Below are positions 45,759 to 55,010 of a DNA stretch of 64,000 bases, in pieces. The notes under the pieces were generated by a model. That model was not told where the DNA came from and ran no database searches. It saw nothing but the letters and a program-made list of their open reading frames with translations. The translations under genes and the position numbers were made by a program. This stretch comes from Phnomibacter ginsenosidimutans (GTDB taxonomy: Bacteria > Bacteroidota > Bacteroidia > Chitinophagales > Chitinophagaceae): assembly GCF_009740285.1 (NCBI RefSeq), contig NZ_CP046566.1, forward strand, positions 853,501-917,500, written 5' to 3'. The first letter of the stretch is position 1; each line of letters starts with the position of its first letter.

Positions 45759-47047
45759 ATGCAAATAGGTGATTCAATAGCACTGGCCTGGCAAACCGTA
45801 AAGGTGAATAAACTGCGCACCGGCATTACTGTAGCCATTATTGCGTTGGGTATTATGGCACTCATTGGCATCATTACCGCCATCGAAGCCATGAACCAAA
45901 GCCTGCGGGAAAGCTTTAGCACCATGGGCGCCAATGGCTTCAGCATTCGCTACCGTGAACGCAATTTTTTCATGGGCGGCAACAACAACGATGATGTAAA
46001 GAAGACCACCAAAAAAGCACAAAAAGAACGCAAATCGAATACCGGACGTTTTATTACGTATAAAGAAGCTTTCGAATTCAAAAACGCTTACAGCTATCCG
46101 GCTACGGTAAGCATTTCGCTACGGGGAAGCTTTAATGAAACGGTGCAGTATGTAAGCAAGGAAAAAGCGTTTAAAACCAATCCCAACGTGGCATTTCAGG
46201 GGGGCGACGAAAACTACCTCGAATTGAACGGCTACAAATTGGCAGCGGGCAGAAATTTTACGCAAAATGAAGTGTCTACGGGAAGGGCAGTGGCCATCAT
46301 TGGCGATGAAGTACTAAACAAATGCTTTGAAGGCAACGCTGCTAAAGCCATTGATAAAATCGTGAAAATTGGCAACCGTCCCTATTTGGTGATTGGTGTG
46401 TTGGAGAAAAAAGGCGCCAGCGCTTTTTTGAATCTCGACAACGTCGCCATTACATCTTACAACAACATACGTCAGGTGGCGGCCAGCATTGGTACGTTTA
46501 GCATTGGCGTAATGGTGAAGGATTACAAACTGCTCGACAATGCGGTAGGACAGGCCACGGGTACTTTTCGAAATATCCGCAAACTCGACATTCAGGAGAA
46601 CGATAATTTTTACATCGACAAAAGCGATGCCTTAGCAGAAAAATTCATTGGCTTTTTGAGTGGCATTACTGGTTCAGCAGCTGTTATTGGTTTAATTACG
46701 CTGATTGGTGCCGCCATTGGCCTCATGAACATCATGCTGGTGGCTGTAACCGAACGTACCAAAGAAGTGGGGCTGAGCAAAGCTATTGGTGCCACCAGCC
46801 AAACCATTCGCCGTCAGTTTTTGTTTGAATCTATTATCATCAGTTTGCTGGGTGCAGGCATTGGTATTGTACTGGGTGTATTGGTGGGCAATCTTTTTGG
46901 TATCATTTTAAAAACCGGTTTTGTTGTGCCTTGGGTATGGGTATTTACCGGTGTTGTTATTTGTTTTCTTACAGGTTTGCTGGCGGGTGTATATCCTGCG
47001 GGCAAAGCTGCCAAGCTGATCCTATTGTGGCACTGCGGTACGAATAG
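45759..47047 (+). CDS. MacB/FtsX-type ABC transporter permease, frameshifted at the 3' end
   Basis: About 429 aa. The layout is that of MacB-type permeases: TM1 (TVAIIALGIMALIGIITA), a large periplasmic domain (about 50-280), then three TM helices with the FtsX motif MNIMLVAVTERTKEVGLSKAIGAT. The frame breaks at 47018, where a G is missing (AAGCTGATCC); restoring it ends the protein in KLDPIVALRYE at a TAG, 47045-47047, as in homologues. Without repair the frame runs into the AACCAC repeat. No ATPase gene is adjacent. The macB-like ATPase at 62161 could be a partner, but this is only a guess. Confidence 0.88.
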
Positions 47048-47054
47048 TTTTTTG

Positions 47055-47180
47055 AACCACGAAGACACGAAGTCTCACTAAGGAGCACGAAGGATTTTTG
47101 GGAATAAGGAACTGGAGAATAAGTAATAGCGTCTAACCACCAAACTTCTAAGTATTACAAAGGAGCACTAAGGGATTTTC
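47055..47180 (+). repeat. Two copies of the AACCACxAAG repeat
   Basis: Copy 1 (47055-47104) reads AACCACGAAGACACGAAG, TCTCACTAAGGAGCACGAAG, GATTTTTGGGAA. Copy 2 (47135-47180) reads AACCACCAAACTTCTAAG, TATTACAAAGGAGCACTAAG, GGATTTTC. Both share the order AACCACxAAG-xCACxAAG-GGAGCACxAAG-GATTTT with the copy at 3407-3446. Copy 1 starts 7 bp after the repaired stop of the permease. Confidence 0.7.
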
Positions 47181-47198
47181 GTTGACGACTCTCCATTT

Positions 47199-47274
47199 AA
47201 TCATCGCTTACTTTCTTATTCTTCATTAATTATTGCTTATTCCTTATTCCTTATTCCTTATTTCTTATTGCCTT
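47199..47274. repeat. TTCCTTATTCC tract
   Basis: Degenerate tandem of TTATTC/CTTATT units (for example TTATTCCTTATTCCTTATT). It is roughly the reverse complement of GGAATAAGG...GAATAAGTAATAG at 47101-47129, so the two could pair around copy 2 of the AACCAC repeat. A similar AATTAG-type tract flanks the copy at 3407. Confidence 0.55.
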
Positions 47275-47283
47275 TCCTACAAT

Positions 47284-47317
47284 AAAAAAGCCTGCAGCAT
47301 TTGCTACAGGCTTTTTT
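47284..47317. terminator. Bidirectional terminator
   Basis: AAAAAAGCCTG pairs with CAGGCTTTTTT; the inner AGCA/TGCT extends the stem with a small mismatch. A/T runs on both sides let it serve the permease (plus) and the metalloprotease (minus), which converge on it. Confidence 0.88.
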
Positions 47318-47336
47318 GGTAAAAGACGATGATCAA

Positions 47337-49923
47337 TTAGTCTTTCTTCATAGCACGGTCAATGCGGTCAATCAAATCGCTGAGGTGCATTTTGGTTGAT
47401 GCATCAGTTACTGTTGGCAAAGCAGCTTTCAGTTCAGCCTGCAATGTTTTCAGTTGTGCTTTTACAATAGACAAAGCATCTGATGTAGTAGAAACTCCAC
47501 CACCAATTTGAATGGTAATGCCCGGTGCAATTTGCTGTGGCGCAGAAGGCGGGGCCATCAGGCTAATGAGGCGTTCAGTATAGTCTTTTTGCAAAGCACG
47601 GCGATAAATATCAACGGGCTTCTTAGCGGCTACTTCGCTAAATACACCTTTGCGCAGGTCGGTCATCATTTCATTCAGTGTGTAAGCTTCAGCAGGCTTT
47701 TCAGCTTCAAAACGCAGGAGCTTGCTGGCCGTGTTGCTGCTAAACATAGTAGCGAGGGCACGGCTTTGTAAGCTGCTGATTACTGTTTGTGGCGCTTGGT
47801 TGGTCAGGCTGGTGTACTTCGCATCAATCACCCAGGTTGGTGTTTTGAATACGTTGTTCTGAATCCAGCTCATGGCTTCTTTTTGCTTGGCTTTGCTGGT
47901 GAAAGTATACACAGCACCATCTTGCTCTACGGTTTTAGGCGTACGCTCCAAGCCACCAATGTAGCGGCTTACATGGCCAATGTAGCGGCCAAACTGAGAC
48001 ACCACCTGACCGTACATGTTTTGATAATCATCGTATGCTTCACCCGATTGTTTGGTCCACTCGTAGAGGTTGGGCAGAATACGCTGCAGGTTTTTGATAC
48101 CGTAGCTGCTGGCCTTCATGGCATTGTCGCCCAGGTCTTCGGTTTGCGAACGAGGATCATCGCCCCAGCTTTCACCATCGCCCCACCAGTTACGTGGGTT
48201 TTTCAGTTTTTCAATGGTCAGCTTGTTGAGGGTTTCTTTATCGTCATCGGCAGTCTTGGTATCGTACCAACGGTAACCCCATTCAATGGCCCACATATCA
48301 TAATCGCTGATGCGGGGGAACAAACCTTTTTCAGTGATATTGTCTTCGGGCTGTGCTACGTAGTTGAAGCGGGCATAGTCCATAATCGATGGCGTATGAC
48401 CATTGGCTTCAACCCAAGCCTTGTCACGAAGTTTTTCTACAGGTACTGTAGAAGAAGAACCGAAGTTGTGGCGCAGGCCCAGTGTATGGCCTACTTCGTG
48501 GCTGCTCACAAAGCGAATGAGCTGGCCCATCAGTTCATCATCAAAAACCATTTTGCGGGCACGAGGATCAACGGCTGCAGTTTGCACCATGTACCAATCG
48601 TGTACCAGCTTCATTACGTTGTGGTACCAGTTGATGTGGCTTTCCATGATTTCACCGCTGCGGGGGTCTTGTACGTTGGGACCGCTGGCATTGGGTACAT
48701 CAGAAGGCTTGTACACAATGGCAGAGTAGCGGGCATCTTCCAGGCTCCAGGTAGAGTCTTCGTCTTTTGTAGGAGGCATTTTAGCCATCACTGCATTTTT
48801 AAAGCCGGCTTTTTCAAAAGCAGCCTGCCAGTCATTTACACCCTGTATGAGGTAAGGAATCCACTTCTTAGGCGTTGTGGGATCGATATAATAAATGATT
48901 GGCTTTTGAGGTTCAACCAATTCGCCACGCTTGTATTTTTCTACATCTTCGGGCTTGGGCTCCAGGCGCCAGCGGCGGGCCAGTGTTACAGATTTTACGC
49001 CTTGTGGATTGGCATCAAAATCAACATAGCTGGTAGAGAAATAACCAACACGGGCATCGAAGTAGCGAGACTTCATAGGCGTTTTGGGCAATGCAATGAT
49101 GGAGCTGTTGAGCTCGAAAGTAGCAGGGTCAGAACTGCTGCCAAATCCGAAAGCTTGCTGCAGCACCACCCAATGCAGATGGCGCAGCACCACCACGGCT
49201 GTAAGTTTTTACCGTACGGATGTTGAGGTTATTGGGGAAAGTTTTTACAGATACGATGTAAGATTTATCGGGCTGTACACCACCGAGGCTGAAGGAGCGT
49301 TTGTCGCCGGCATCAAAAAACAGCAAGTCGTTGTCTGAGTTCAGCAAGGAAGTGACGTCAATAACAGAGCTGGTTGAATCTTTACCAAAAGCCTCTATTT
49401 TAAATGCATACAGAATGGGCTGGATGCTGGAGTTGAGCACAGAACGGTACATGCCATTCGTACTGTCGGTAGCTCTTTCGCGGAAGCTGATTTTGTTGAG
49501 GAAGATTTTGTCTTCCGGTCCTTTTTCAAAACGAATCACCGATTCGCTGATGATATCGCCGGCAAAGCCAGAAAAACCATTGCGAACACCTGCAGCGCCT
49601 TTGCCAATCCGGTTTACCACCAGCAGGTCGCGGCCCAGCATGTTGTCTGCAATTTCCAGCAGGTATTTGTCATCTACAAAATGCACTTTGAAGAGGCCCG
49701 ATTGCGACTTCGCTTTATCGGTTACCACTTCTTTGTAAGGCTTGGGGCCTTTGCTGGCAGGAGGCATGGTAGGCCGGGCTGTGCCATTGGGAGCACCAGT
49801 TGGTGCTGTACCGCCATTGGTAGGCGGGGTAGGAGGCGGAGTTCTGCGGTCTTGTGCCTGCGCAGCCATCATGCTACCGGCAACCATAGCCACACACACC
49901 AGTTTGATGTACTTGTTGATCAT
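47337..49923 (-). CDS. Secreted zinc metalloprotease (DUF5117/DUF4953 type), frameshifted
   Basis: About 862 aa. Signal peptide (KLVCVAMVAGSMMAAQAQ), a Pro/Thr-rich linker (DRRTPPPTPPTNGG), then the DUF5117-type N-terminal domain (LFKVHFVDDKYLLEIADN, MLGRDLLVVNRIGKGAAG). In the middle is a metzincin zinc site HEVGHTLGLRHN (HExxHxxGxxH, about residue 475) followed by PSIMDYARFNY, the Met-turn. The frame breaks at about 49149: an extra C after TTT; removal gives ASFGFGSSSDPATFEL. This family is common and large in Bacteroidota; substrates are unknown, probably extracellular proteins. Confidence 0.9.
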
Positions 49924-50260
49924 ATGATTTGTTGTTTGAAAAAAGTGTTTGAAGGTAAACGTATCAGTGTTTCATTAAGTTGAAAGTGGCATGTAATGTG
50001 TAGAGCGGCAGTATTAGCGTATCTCTGGCCACGGGTATCTGCAACGCAAATGAATGCCAACCCCATGTGACGTTCTTTTTGTATCGTCACCTGCTGGTAA
50101 AATCAAAACTTGTACAATAAGGTTTGATGTGTAAAAACATATCTTTATTTCTCACGAAAAAAAAAGCAACGTCATGTTGCTGAATTCATTTTTTCAGTAC
50201 AATTGCCACCCAATTGCTAAATTTCTAACAAAAAGAATCTTAAACTAAAAACCAACGATC
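49924..50260 (+). other. 337-bp upstream region of the ExbB cluster
   Basis: No gene is seen. It holds the hairpin GTGACG/CGTCAC (50067-50090, 12-nt loop) and the hairpin at 50157-50181 listed separately. A TTTG at 50122 and TATCTTTA at 50140 look promoter-like but are spaced only 13-14 nt apart. It must carry the divergent promoters of the metalloprotease and exbB. Confidence 0.45.
50157..50181 (-). terminator. Minus-strand terminator-like hairpin upstream of exbB
   Basis: On the minus strand AGCAAC-ATGAC-GTTGCT is followed by a run of nine T. It would terminate a transcript running antisense to exbB, or a short minus-strand RNA; no minus-strand gene precedes it. Confidence 0.45.
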
Positions 50261-51124
50261 ATGGCAGAAAACAAACCGACTGCAACTGTGGCCAAGGCTG
50301 CCACTTCTGTTCAGCCTAAGAAGAGCAGCAATATGATAAGCTATATTGCTCCAATTGCGTGTATTATTGCCGGGTATGTTATTTGGCGTTTTGTACTGGG
50401 CGATCCCAGCAACTTTAGCAAGCCCGATTTGAGCGGCGGATTTTGGCCTAGCCACCAAGGTCCCAAGGGTGCATTGGTACGTGCTTACGAAGGTGGTATC
50501 ATCGTTCCGTTGCTGATTGGTCTGAACCTGATGGTATGGACATTCGCTATTGAGCGTTTCCTCACTATCAGCAAAGCCAGCGGTAAAGGCAACATCAGCG
50601 AATTCATTCGCAAAGTGCAGTACCACCTGGCCAACAAAAATGTAGACGCCGCTTTGGGTGAGTGCGACAAGCAAAAAGGTAGCGTAGGTAATGTGATGAA
50701 GGCTGGCTTGCGCAAGTACAAAGAAATGACTACAGAAGCTGGCCTGGAAACAGATCAGAAACTGGCTGCCATTCAAAAAGAAGTAGAAGAAGCAACAGCA
50801 CTCGAACTGCCTATGCTCGAAAAGAACCTCGTGTTCCTCTCTACCATCGTATCTCTGGCCACCCTCGTAGCCCTGTTGGGTACGGTAATGGGTATGATTA
50901 AATCATTCGCATCACTGGGTGACGAAAGCGCTGGCGCACAAGCTGCTGCTGCTCTCGCCATTGGTATCTCTGAAGCCCTGTATAATACCGCCCTCGGTAT
51001 CGGTACTTCAGCTATCGCCCTGGTATTCTACAACATCTTTACTACCCGTATCGATGGTATTACTTTCGGTATCGATGAATCAGGCTTCACACTGACTCAG
51101 AGCTTCGCCTCACTGTACAAGTAA
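50261..51124 (+). CDS. exbB: MotA/TolQ/ExbB proton channel protein
   Basis: 287 aa inner-membrane subunit of the TonB energizing complex. A Lys/Ala N-terminus, TM1 (ISYIAPIACIIAGYVIWRF), TM2 (VPLLIGLNLMVWTFAIERFL), then the conserved NLVFLSTIVSLATLVALLGT, GMIKSFASLGD and ISEALYNTALGIGTSAIALV. First gene of a tight five- to six-gene cluster. Confidence 0.94.
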   Translation: MAENKPTATVAKAATSVQPKKSSNMISYIAPIACIIAGYVIWRFVLGDPSNFSKPDLSGGFWPSHQGPKGALVRAYEGGIIVPLLIGLNLMVWTFAIERFLTISKASGKGNISEFIRKVQYHLANKNVDAALGECDKQKGSVGNVMKAGLRKYKEMTTEAGLETDQKLAAIQKEVEEATALELPMLEKNLVFLSTIVSLATLVALLGTVMGMIKSFASLGDESAGAQAAAALAIGISEALYNTALGIGTSAIALVFYNIFTTRIDGITFGIDESGFTLTQSFASLYK

Positions 51125-51204
51125 TTGGCAAGTCTGTTTTTCTGTACCCTGTATGGAAAAGCACAGTGTTTGAATCTCATTTTTAATTCATTGAAACAAG
51201 TAAT

Positions 51205-51870
51205 ATGGGTAGGCCTAAAATTGCACGAAAAAGCACTTGGGTAGATATGACCGCGTTTGTTGACGTGGCCTTCCTCCTCTTGTCCTTCTTCATTCTTACC
51301 ACCAAGTTCAAACCACCTGAGGCTGTATCTGTGGTTACGCCCAACTCCGTTTCTTCTAAAGCTGCAGAAGAACTCGACCAGTGCCTGGTTACACTCAGCC
51401 CCGATGGCAAAGTGTATCTTTCGTACTCAGAGGAAGAGCGGAAAATTCAGGTAGTAGACGACCTGAATAAGCGGCTGAACTTACAGTTGACACCAGATGA
51501 GGTTAAAAAAGCCGGTAAAGCCGAGTTTTTTGCTACGCCATTATCTCAGTTGAAATCATTCCTCAATCTTCCAAAAGAAGAAATGGCCAAAGGTTCTTCT
51601 ATGCCGGGCATCCCCTGCAAAGACAGCACCAGCAATGAACTCACTGAATGGATAGCCTCTACTACAACAGTCTTCTTGGGCGAAAAACTGAACCTTATGG
51701 TGAAAGGTGACAAAGACGCAACGTATCCCGTTTTCAAAAATGTAATTGATGCATTTAAGAAAAGCGATCAGTTGAAGTTTAAAATCATCACCAACCAGGA
51801 GCCCCTGCCATTGAACTCTCCTGCCGCAGAAACTGCTGCAAAGAAAGCTAAGGGTGGAGCTGCTGAATAA
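51205..51870 (+). CDS. exbD: Biopolymer transport protein ExbD (long form)
   Basis: 221 aa. The N-terminal TM carries the proton-handling Asp: WVDMTAFVDVAFLLLSFFIL. The periplasmic domain is longer than usual, about 160 residues, including a Cys pair-like PGIPCKDST, and has a Lys/Ala tail. It lies 80 bp after exbB. Confidence 0.92.
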   Translation: MGRPKIARKSTWVDMTAFVDVAFLLLSFFILTTKFKPPEAVSVVTPNSVSSKAAEELDQCLVTLSPDGKVYLSYSEEERKIQVVDDLNKRLNLQLTPDEVKKAGKAEFFATPLSQLKSFLNLPKEEMAKGSSMPGIPCKDSTSNELTEWIASTTTVFLGEKLNLMVKGDKDATYPVFKNVIDAFKKSDQLKFKIITNQEPLPLNSPAAETAAKKAKGGAAE

Positions 51871-51911
51871 GAACAGGAACTGATTAATAACAACACTTAA
51901 AAACTTACGCT

Positions 51912-52457
51912 ATGGCAGATATAGGAGAAGGCGGTGGCGGTGGCCATAAAAAAGGGCCGGGTGTAAAAAAGAGTAAAAAGCAATCTACGAGAGTCGATCT
52001 TACCGCCATGGTGGATTTGGGCTTTCTGCTCATTACCTTTTTCATCTTCACCACTACCATGAGTACTCCTACGGCAATGAACCTCTTTTTGCCGAAGGAT
52101 ACCGAAAAGCCTGAAGAACAAAACAAAGCCAAAGCTTCCGGAGCTCTCACTATTATGCTTGGTAAAGACAGAAATGTGTTTTACTACGAAGGCATATTGG
52201 CCGATGATGGCTCTAACTTTAAAAGCGATAACTTTTCCGGCATCCGCGACGTAATTCTGAACAAGAAAAAGTCTACAGATGACAAAGATTTGGTTATTGT
52301 AATAAAGCCAACCAAGGAAGCTAAATTCCGCGATGTGGTTGATGCCCTCGACGAAATGACTATCAATGAAGTAAAACGCTACGCATTGGTAGACATTTCA
52401 GAACCAGAACAACAGCTCATTGACCTGACTGTGGCAGCTGGCGGCGGCGGCAAATAA
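51912..52457 (+). CDS. exbD: Biopolymer transport protein ExbD (second copy)
   Basis: 181 aa. A Gly/Lys-rich cytoplasmic start (GEGGGGGHKKGPGVKKSKK), then TRVDLTAMVDLGFLLITFFI with the Asp, and a periplasmic domain ending in the family-like FRDVVDALDEMTINEVKRYA. Two ExbD paralogues in a row are usual in Bacteroidota and may form heterodimers. Confidence 0.93.
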   Translation: MADIGEGGGGGHKKGPGVKKSKKQSTRVDLTAMVDLGFLLITFFIFTTTMSTPTAMNLFLPKDTEKPEEQNKAKASGALTIMLGKDRNVFYYEGILADDGSNFKSDNFSGIRDVILNKKKSTDDKDLVIVIKPTKEAKFRDVVDALDEMTINEVKRYALVDISEPEQQLIDLTVAAGGGGK

Positions 52458-52510
52458 TTTTTTGTGGAATTTGAAACAGAACTGAATCTAAATAGCAAAT
52501 ACTTACCGCT

Positions 52511-53341
52511 ATGATGGACGTAAACAAAATTTTGAATGCCGATTTCCTCGACATCCTGTTCGACGGCCGGAATAAGGAATACGGAGCCTACGAACTGCGG
52601 AGATCTTACAACAAACGCCTTACTGTAGCTATTTCAGCTATGATTCTCATTGCGTTGTTGATCTTCCTCGGCTCAGTTATTTCTAAAGAAGCCGAAAAGA
52701 ACAAGAAGGCGAAAATGGAAGTTCAGGACGTGAAGCTGGAAGAAGTGAAAGAGCAGCCCAAAAATGAGCCGCCACCTCCACCTCCGCCACCCAAAATGCC
52801 TGAGCCTCCAAAGATTGAAATCACAAAATTCACTCCTCCCAAAATTGTGAAGGATGAGGAAGTGAAAGAAGATGAAAAGCCTCCTGAAATGGAAAAGATT
52901 GAAGAGGCTAAAATTGGTACAATCAACCAAGAAGGTACGAAGGATGACGGCATCGTTGCTCCTCCGGTTGAATCAAAAGGTACCGGTGATGTAGTAGCAC
53001 CAAAGGCAGTAGAAGAAGACTACGACAAGGTATTTACCAAGGTAGAAAACCCTGCTGAATTTCCTGGTGGTCCCGACGCTTGGCGCCGCTATCTCGAAAG
53101 AAACCTGCAATACCCTGACAATGCGCAGGAAAACGGTACACAGGGCGTAGTTCGTGTGCAGTTTATTGTAGACAAAGAAGGTAACATTAGTGAAGTACAA
53201 GCCCTCAACGACCCAGGCGATGGTCTGGCAGAAGAAGCGGTTCGTATCATTAAGAAAGGTCCTAAATGGACACCGGCTGAACAGAATGGTCGTAAAGTAA
53301 TTTACCGCCACATTCAGGCTATCACCTTCCGCCTCGAGTAA
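52511..53341 (+). CDS. tonB: Energy transducer TonB (first copy)
   Basis: 276 aa. The N-terminal cytoplasmic signature LDILFDGRNKEYGAYELR is followed by one TM helix (about 36-58), a Lys/Glu/Pro-rich spacer (NEPPPPPPPPKMPEPP), and a TonB C-terminal domain (about 175-276) with FPGGPDAWRRYLERNLQYP and GVVRVQFIVDKEGNISEV. It spans the periplasm and energizes SusC-like outer-membrane receptors. A terminator follows. Confidence 0.94.
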   Translation: MMDVNKILNADFLDILFDGRNKEYGAYELRRSYNKRLTVAISAMILIALLIFLGSVISKEAEKNKKAKMEVQDVKLEEVKEQPKNEPPPPPPPPKMPEPPKIEITKFTPPKIVKDEEVKEDEKPPEMEKIEEAKIGTINQEGTKDDGIVAPPVESKGTGDVVAPKAVEEDYDKVFTKVENPAEFPGGPDAWRRYLERNLQYPDNAQENGTQGVVRVQFIVDKEGNISEVQALNDPGDGLAEEAVRIIKKGPKWTPAEQNGRKVIYRHIQAITFRLE

Positions 53342-53363
53342 TTCACTCCAATAGATTTATGTT

Positions 53364-53395
53364 AAAGAGCATCCACACAGGATGCTCTTTTTTTA
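53364..53395 (+). terminator. Terminator between the two tonB genes
   Basis: AAAGAGCATCC pairs perfectly with GGATGCTCTTT, loop ACACA, then more T. It separates the exbB-exbD-exbD-tonB unit from the second tonB. Confidence 0.9.
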
Positions 53396-53474
53396 TTCCA
53401 TCCATTAAAAAAATATTTTTTCAACCTTATGGATTTATGAAACACTGTTCATCATAGTAGCAAATTCTACAACT

Positions 53475-54299
53475 ATGATGGACGCAACTAAACTTCTGCA
53501 AGCCGATATCCTCGATATCGTATTTGATGGTAGAAACAAAGCCTACGGCGCCTACGAGTTGCGTCGTGCTTACAACAAGCGATTGGGTATTGCCATGGCT
53601 GTCATGGCTGCCATCTGTCTCTCAGCCTTTGTTGGGGCTGTTATGTCTCGCAACATAGATAACGACCTTACATCTGTGATGAAGGTTGATGATGTTGTAC
53701 TTGTTGACTATACAGACGAATTAAAACCGCCTCCTCCTCCGCCACCCGTTACACCGCCTCCGCCTCCTGCAGCTGTACAAACAGCTATGTTTACACCTCC
53801 GGTTATTGTAGATGACAATGAAGTGCCGGAAGATGTGATGCCACCATCAATGGATGAGTTAGTTGACTCAAAAATTGGCACCATGAATATTGATGGCGGA
53901 AAAGATGATGGCATTGTAACACCACCATCAGAAAAAGGGACCGGCGAAGTGGTGCAACCCTTGCAGGCACAAATGAACAACGACACTGTATTTGTGAAAG
54001 TGGAAATGCCTGCTGAATTTCCAGGAGGTATTGATGCCTGGCGCCGCTATCTCGAAAGAAACTTGCAGTATCCAGACGCTGCTATCAGCGATGAAACACA
54101 AGGCGTAGTAAGAGTGCAATTTGTGATAGATACTGAAGGTAACGTAAGTGATGTAGTGGCATTGAATGACCCGGGTAATGGTTTGGCAGAGGAAGCGATC
54201 CGCATAATTGCACGTGGACCAAAATGGATACCTGCCGAACAGAACAACCGCAAAGTGAAGTATCGCCATAGCCAGCCAATCATTTTCCGCTTAGACTAA
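53475..54299 (+). CDS. tonB: Energy transducer TonB (second copy)
   Basis: 274 aa, a close paralogue of the gene before it: the start MMDATKLLQADILDIVFDGR and the C-terminal FPGGIDAWRRYLERNLQYP, RVQFVIDTEGNVSDVVALND mirror copy 1. The spacer differs, being Pro- and Asp-rich (PPPPPPVTPPPPPAAV) rather than Lys-rich. It looks like a tandem duplication that kept both ends and diverged in the spacer. It has its own transcription unit after the terminator. Confidence 0.93.
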   Translation: MMDATKLLQADILDIVFDGRNKAYGAYELRRAYNKRLGIAMAVMAAICLSAFVGAVMSRNIDNDLTSVMKVDDVVLVDYTDELKPPPPPPPVTPPPPPAAVQTAMFTPPVIVDDNEVPEDVMPPSMDELVDSKIGTMNIDGGKDDGIVTPPSEKGTGEVVQPLQAQMNNDTVFVKVEMPAEFPGGIDAWRRYLERNLQYPDAAISDETQGVVRVQFVIDTEGNVSDVVALNDPGNGLAEEAIRIIARGPKWIPAEQNNRKVKYRHSQPIIFRLD

Positions 54300-54333
54300 A
54301 CTGATTTCATTTTTCATATTAAATTCATTAGAC

Positions 54334-54933
54334 ATGCGCACCTACAATACATCTAGCAATTTTGCGGCAGCTAAATATTCACCTGTTTGGATAGCCATGT
54401 GTATGTCTATGCTGTTACTTATACAATGCACCTTTGCTCAAGATGCGCCCCGAAAATCTACAGGTACTTTGACCAACCAAATGACCGGCAAATTGCAGTG
54501 GCTGGGAAAAGCCGTAATCGATCAGGCAGGCGCAGCTACACAGGCACAAAGCGGCGATATGTTTGAGTACATGAGCATGAATACACAAACAGCTTTTTGG
54601 CCTGCCATGCAAAAGGAACCGCTTTCCATGGTGTTGACGCAGGTAGACCAACTTCCGCAAAGCAATGCTGCAACAGTTTGGAACAAATGGTTGGCTAAAA
54701 GTGGATTGGCTGTTGCTGGTGCCACACTTCAAAATGGTGCAATTAAATATTCAATAGCATACCTGATAGATGCCAACGGTCAATTGGTGGAGGCCAGTAT
54801 CAAAGGCGATGGCTCATTGCAGCAGGATGCGGTATTGCAACAATTTATTCAACAAAAGCAGTGGACAGCTGCCCAGCTGCAGGGTCAGGCTGTCGCATAC
54901 CGAGGTTACATCAATCTGGTGTTTTTGCAGTAA
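54334..54933 (+). CDS. Secreted protein with a possible degenerate TonB C-terminal domain
   Basis: 199 aa. A leader with a hydrophobic helix (VWIAMCMSMLLLIQCTFAQ; the Cys is not a clear lipobox). The last 60 residues (YLIDANGQLVEASIKGDGSL, LQQFIQQKQWTAAQLQGQ, AYRGYINLVFLQ) follow the order of a TonB C-terminal domain: x-x-DxxGxxxxAxI, then the WxxAxxxGxxV-x-Y ending. The domain lacks an N-terminal TonB anchor, so it may be a decoy or regulator of the adjacent TonB pair. That is inference. Confidence 0.7.
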   Translation: MRTYNTSSNFAAAKYSPVWIAMCMSMLLLIQCTFAQDAPRKSTGTLTNQMTGKLQWLGKAVIDQAGAATQAQSGDMFEYMSMNTQTAFWPAMQKEPLSMVLTQVDQLPQSNAATVWNKWLAKSGLAVAGATLQNGAIKYSIAYLIDANGQLVEASIKGDGSLQQDAVLQQFIQQKQWTAAQLQGQAVAYRGYINLVFLQ

Positions 54934-54957
54934 TCATCACGCAGTTGCGTATGCAAC

Positions 54958-54995
54958 AAGAAAGCCTGCCTACAGCGCAGGCTTTTCTTTTTTGC
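54958..54995 (+). terminator. Terminator after the TonB cluster
   Basis: AAGAAAGCCTGC pairs with GCAGGCTTTTCTT (one bulged T), loop CTACAGC, then TTTTT. It sits 16 nt before mnmE. Confidence 0.85.
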
Positions 54996-55010
54996 AGCAT
55001 CTTTGCCTTT

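Noticed and set aside
47055..47274. Insertion sequence or MITE remnant
   Set aside because: No transposase, no clear terminal inverted repeats and no target duplication. The pattern is of drifted short words.
47787..49226. 479-aa plus-strand frame opposite the metalloprotease
   Set aside because: The minus strand encodes HEVGHTLGLRHN and a Met-turn; the opposite frame is an artefact of codon bias.
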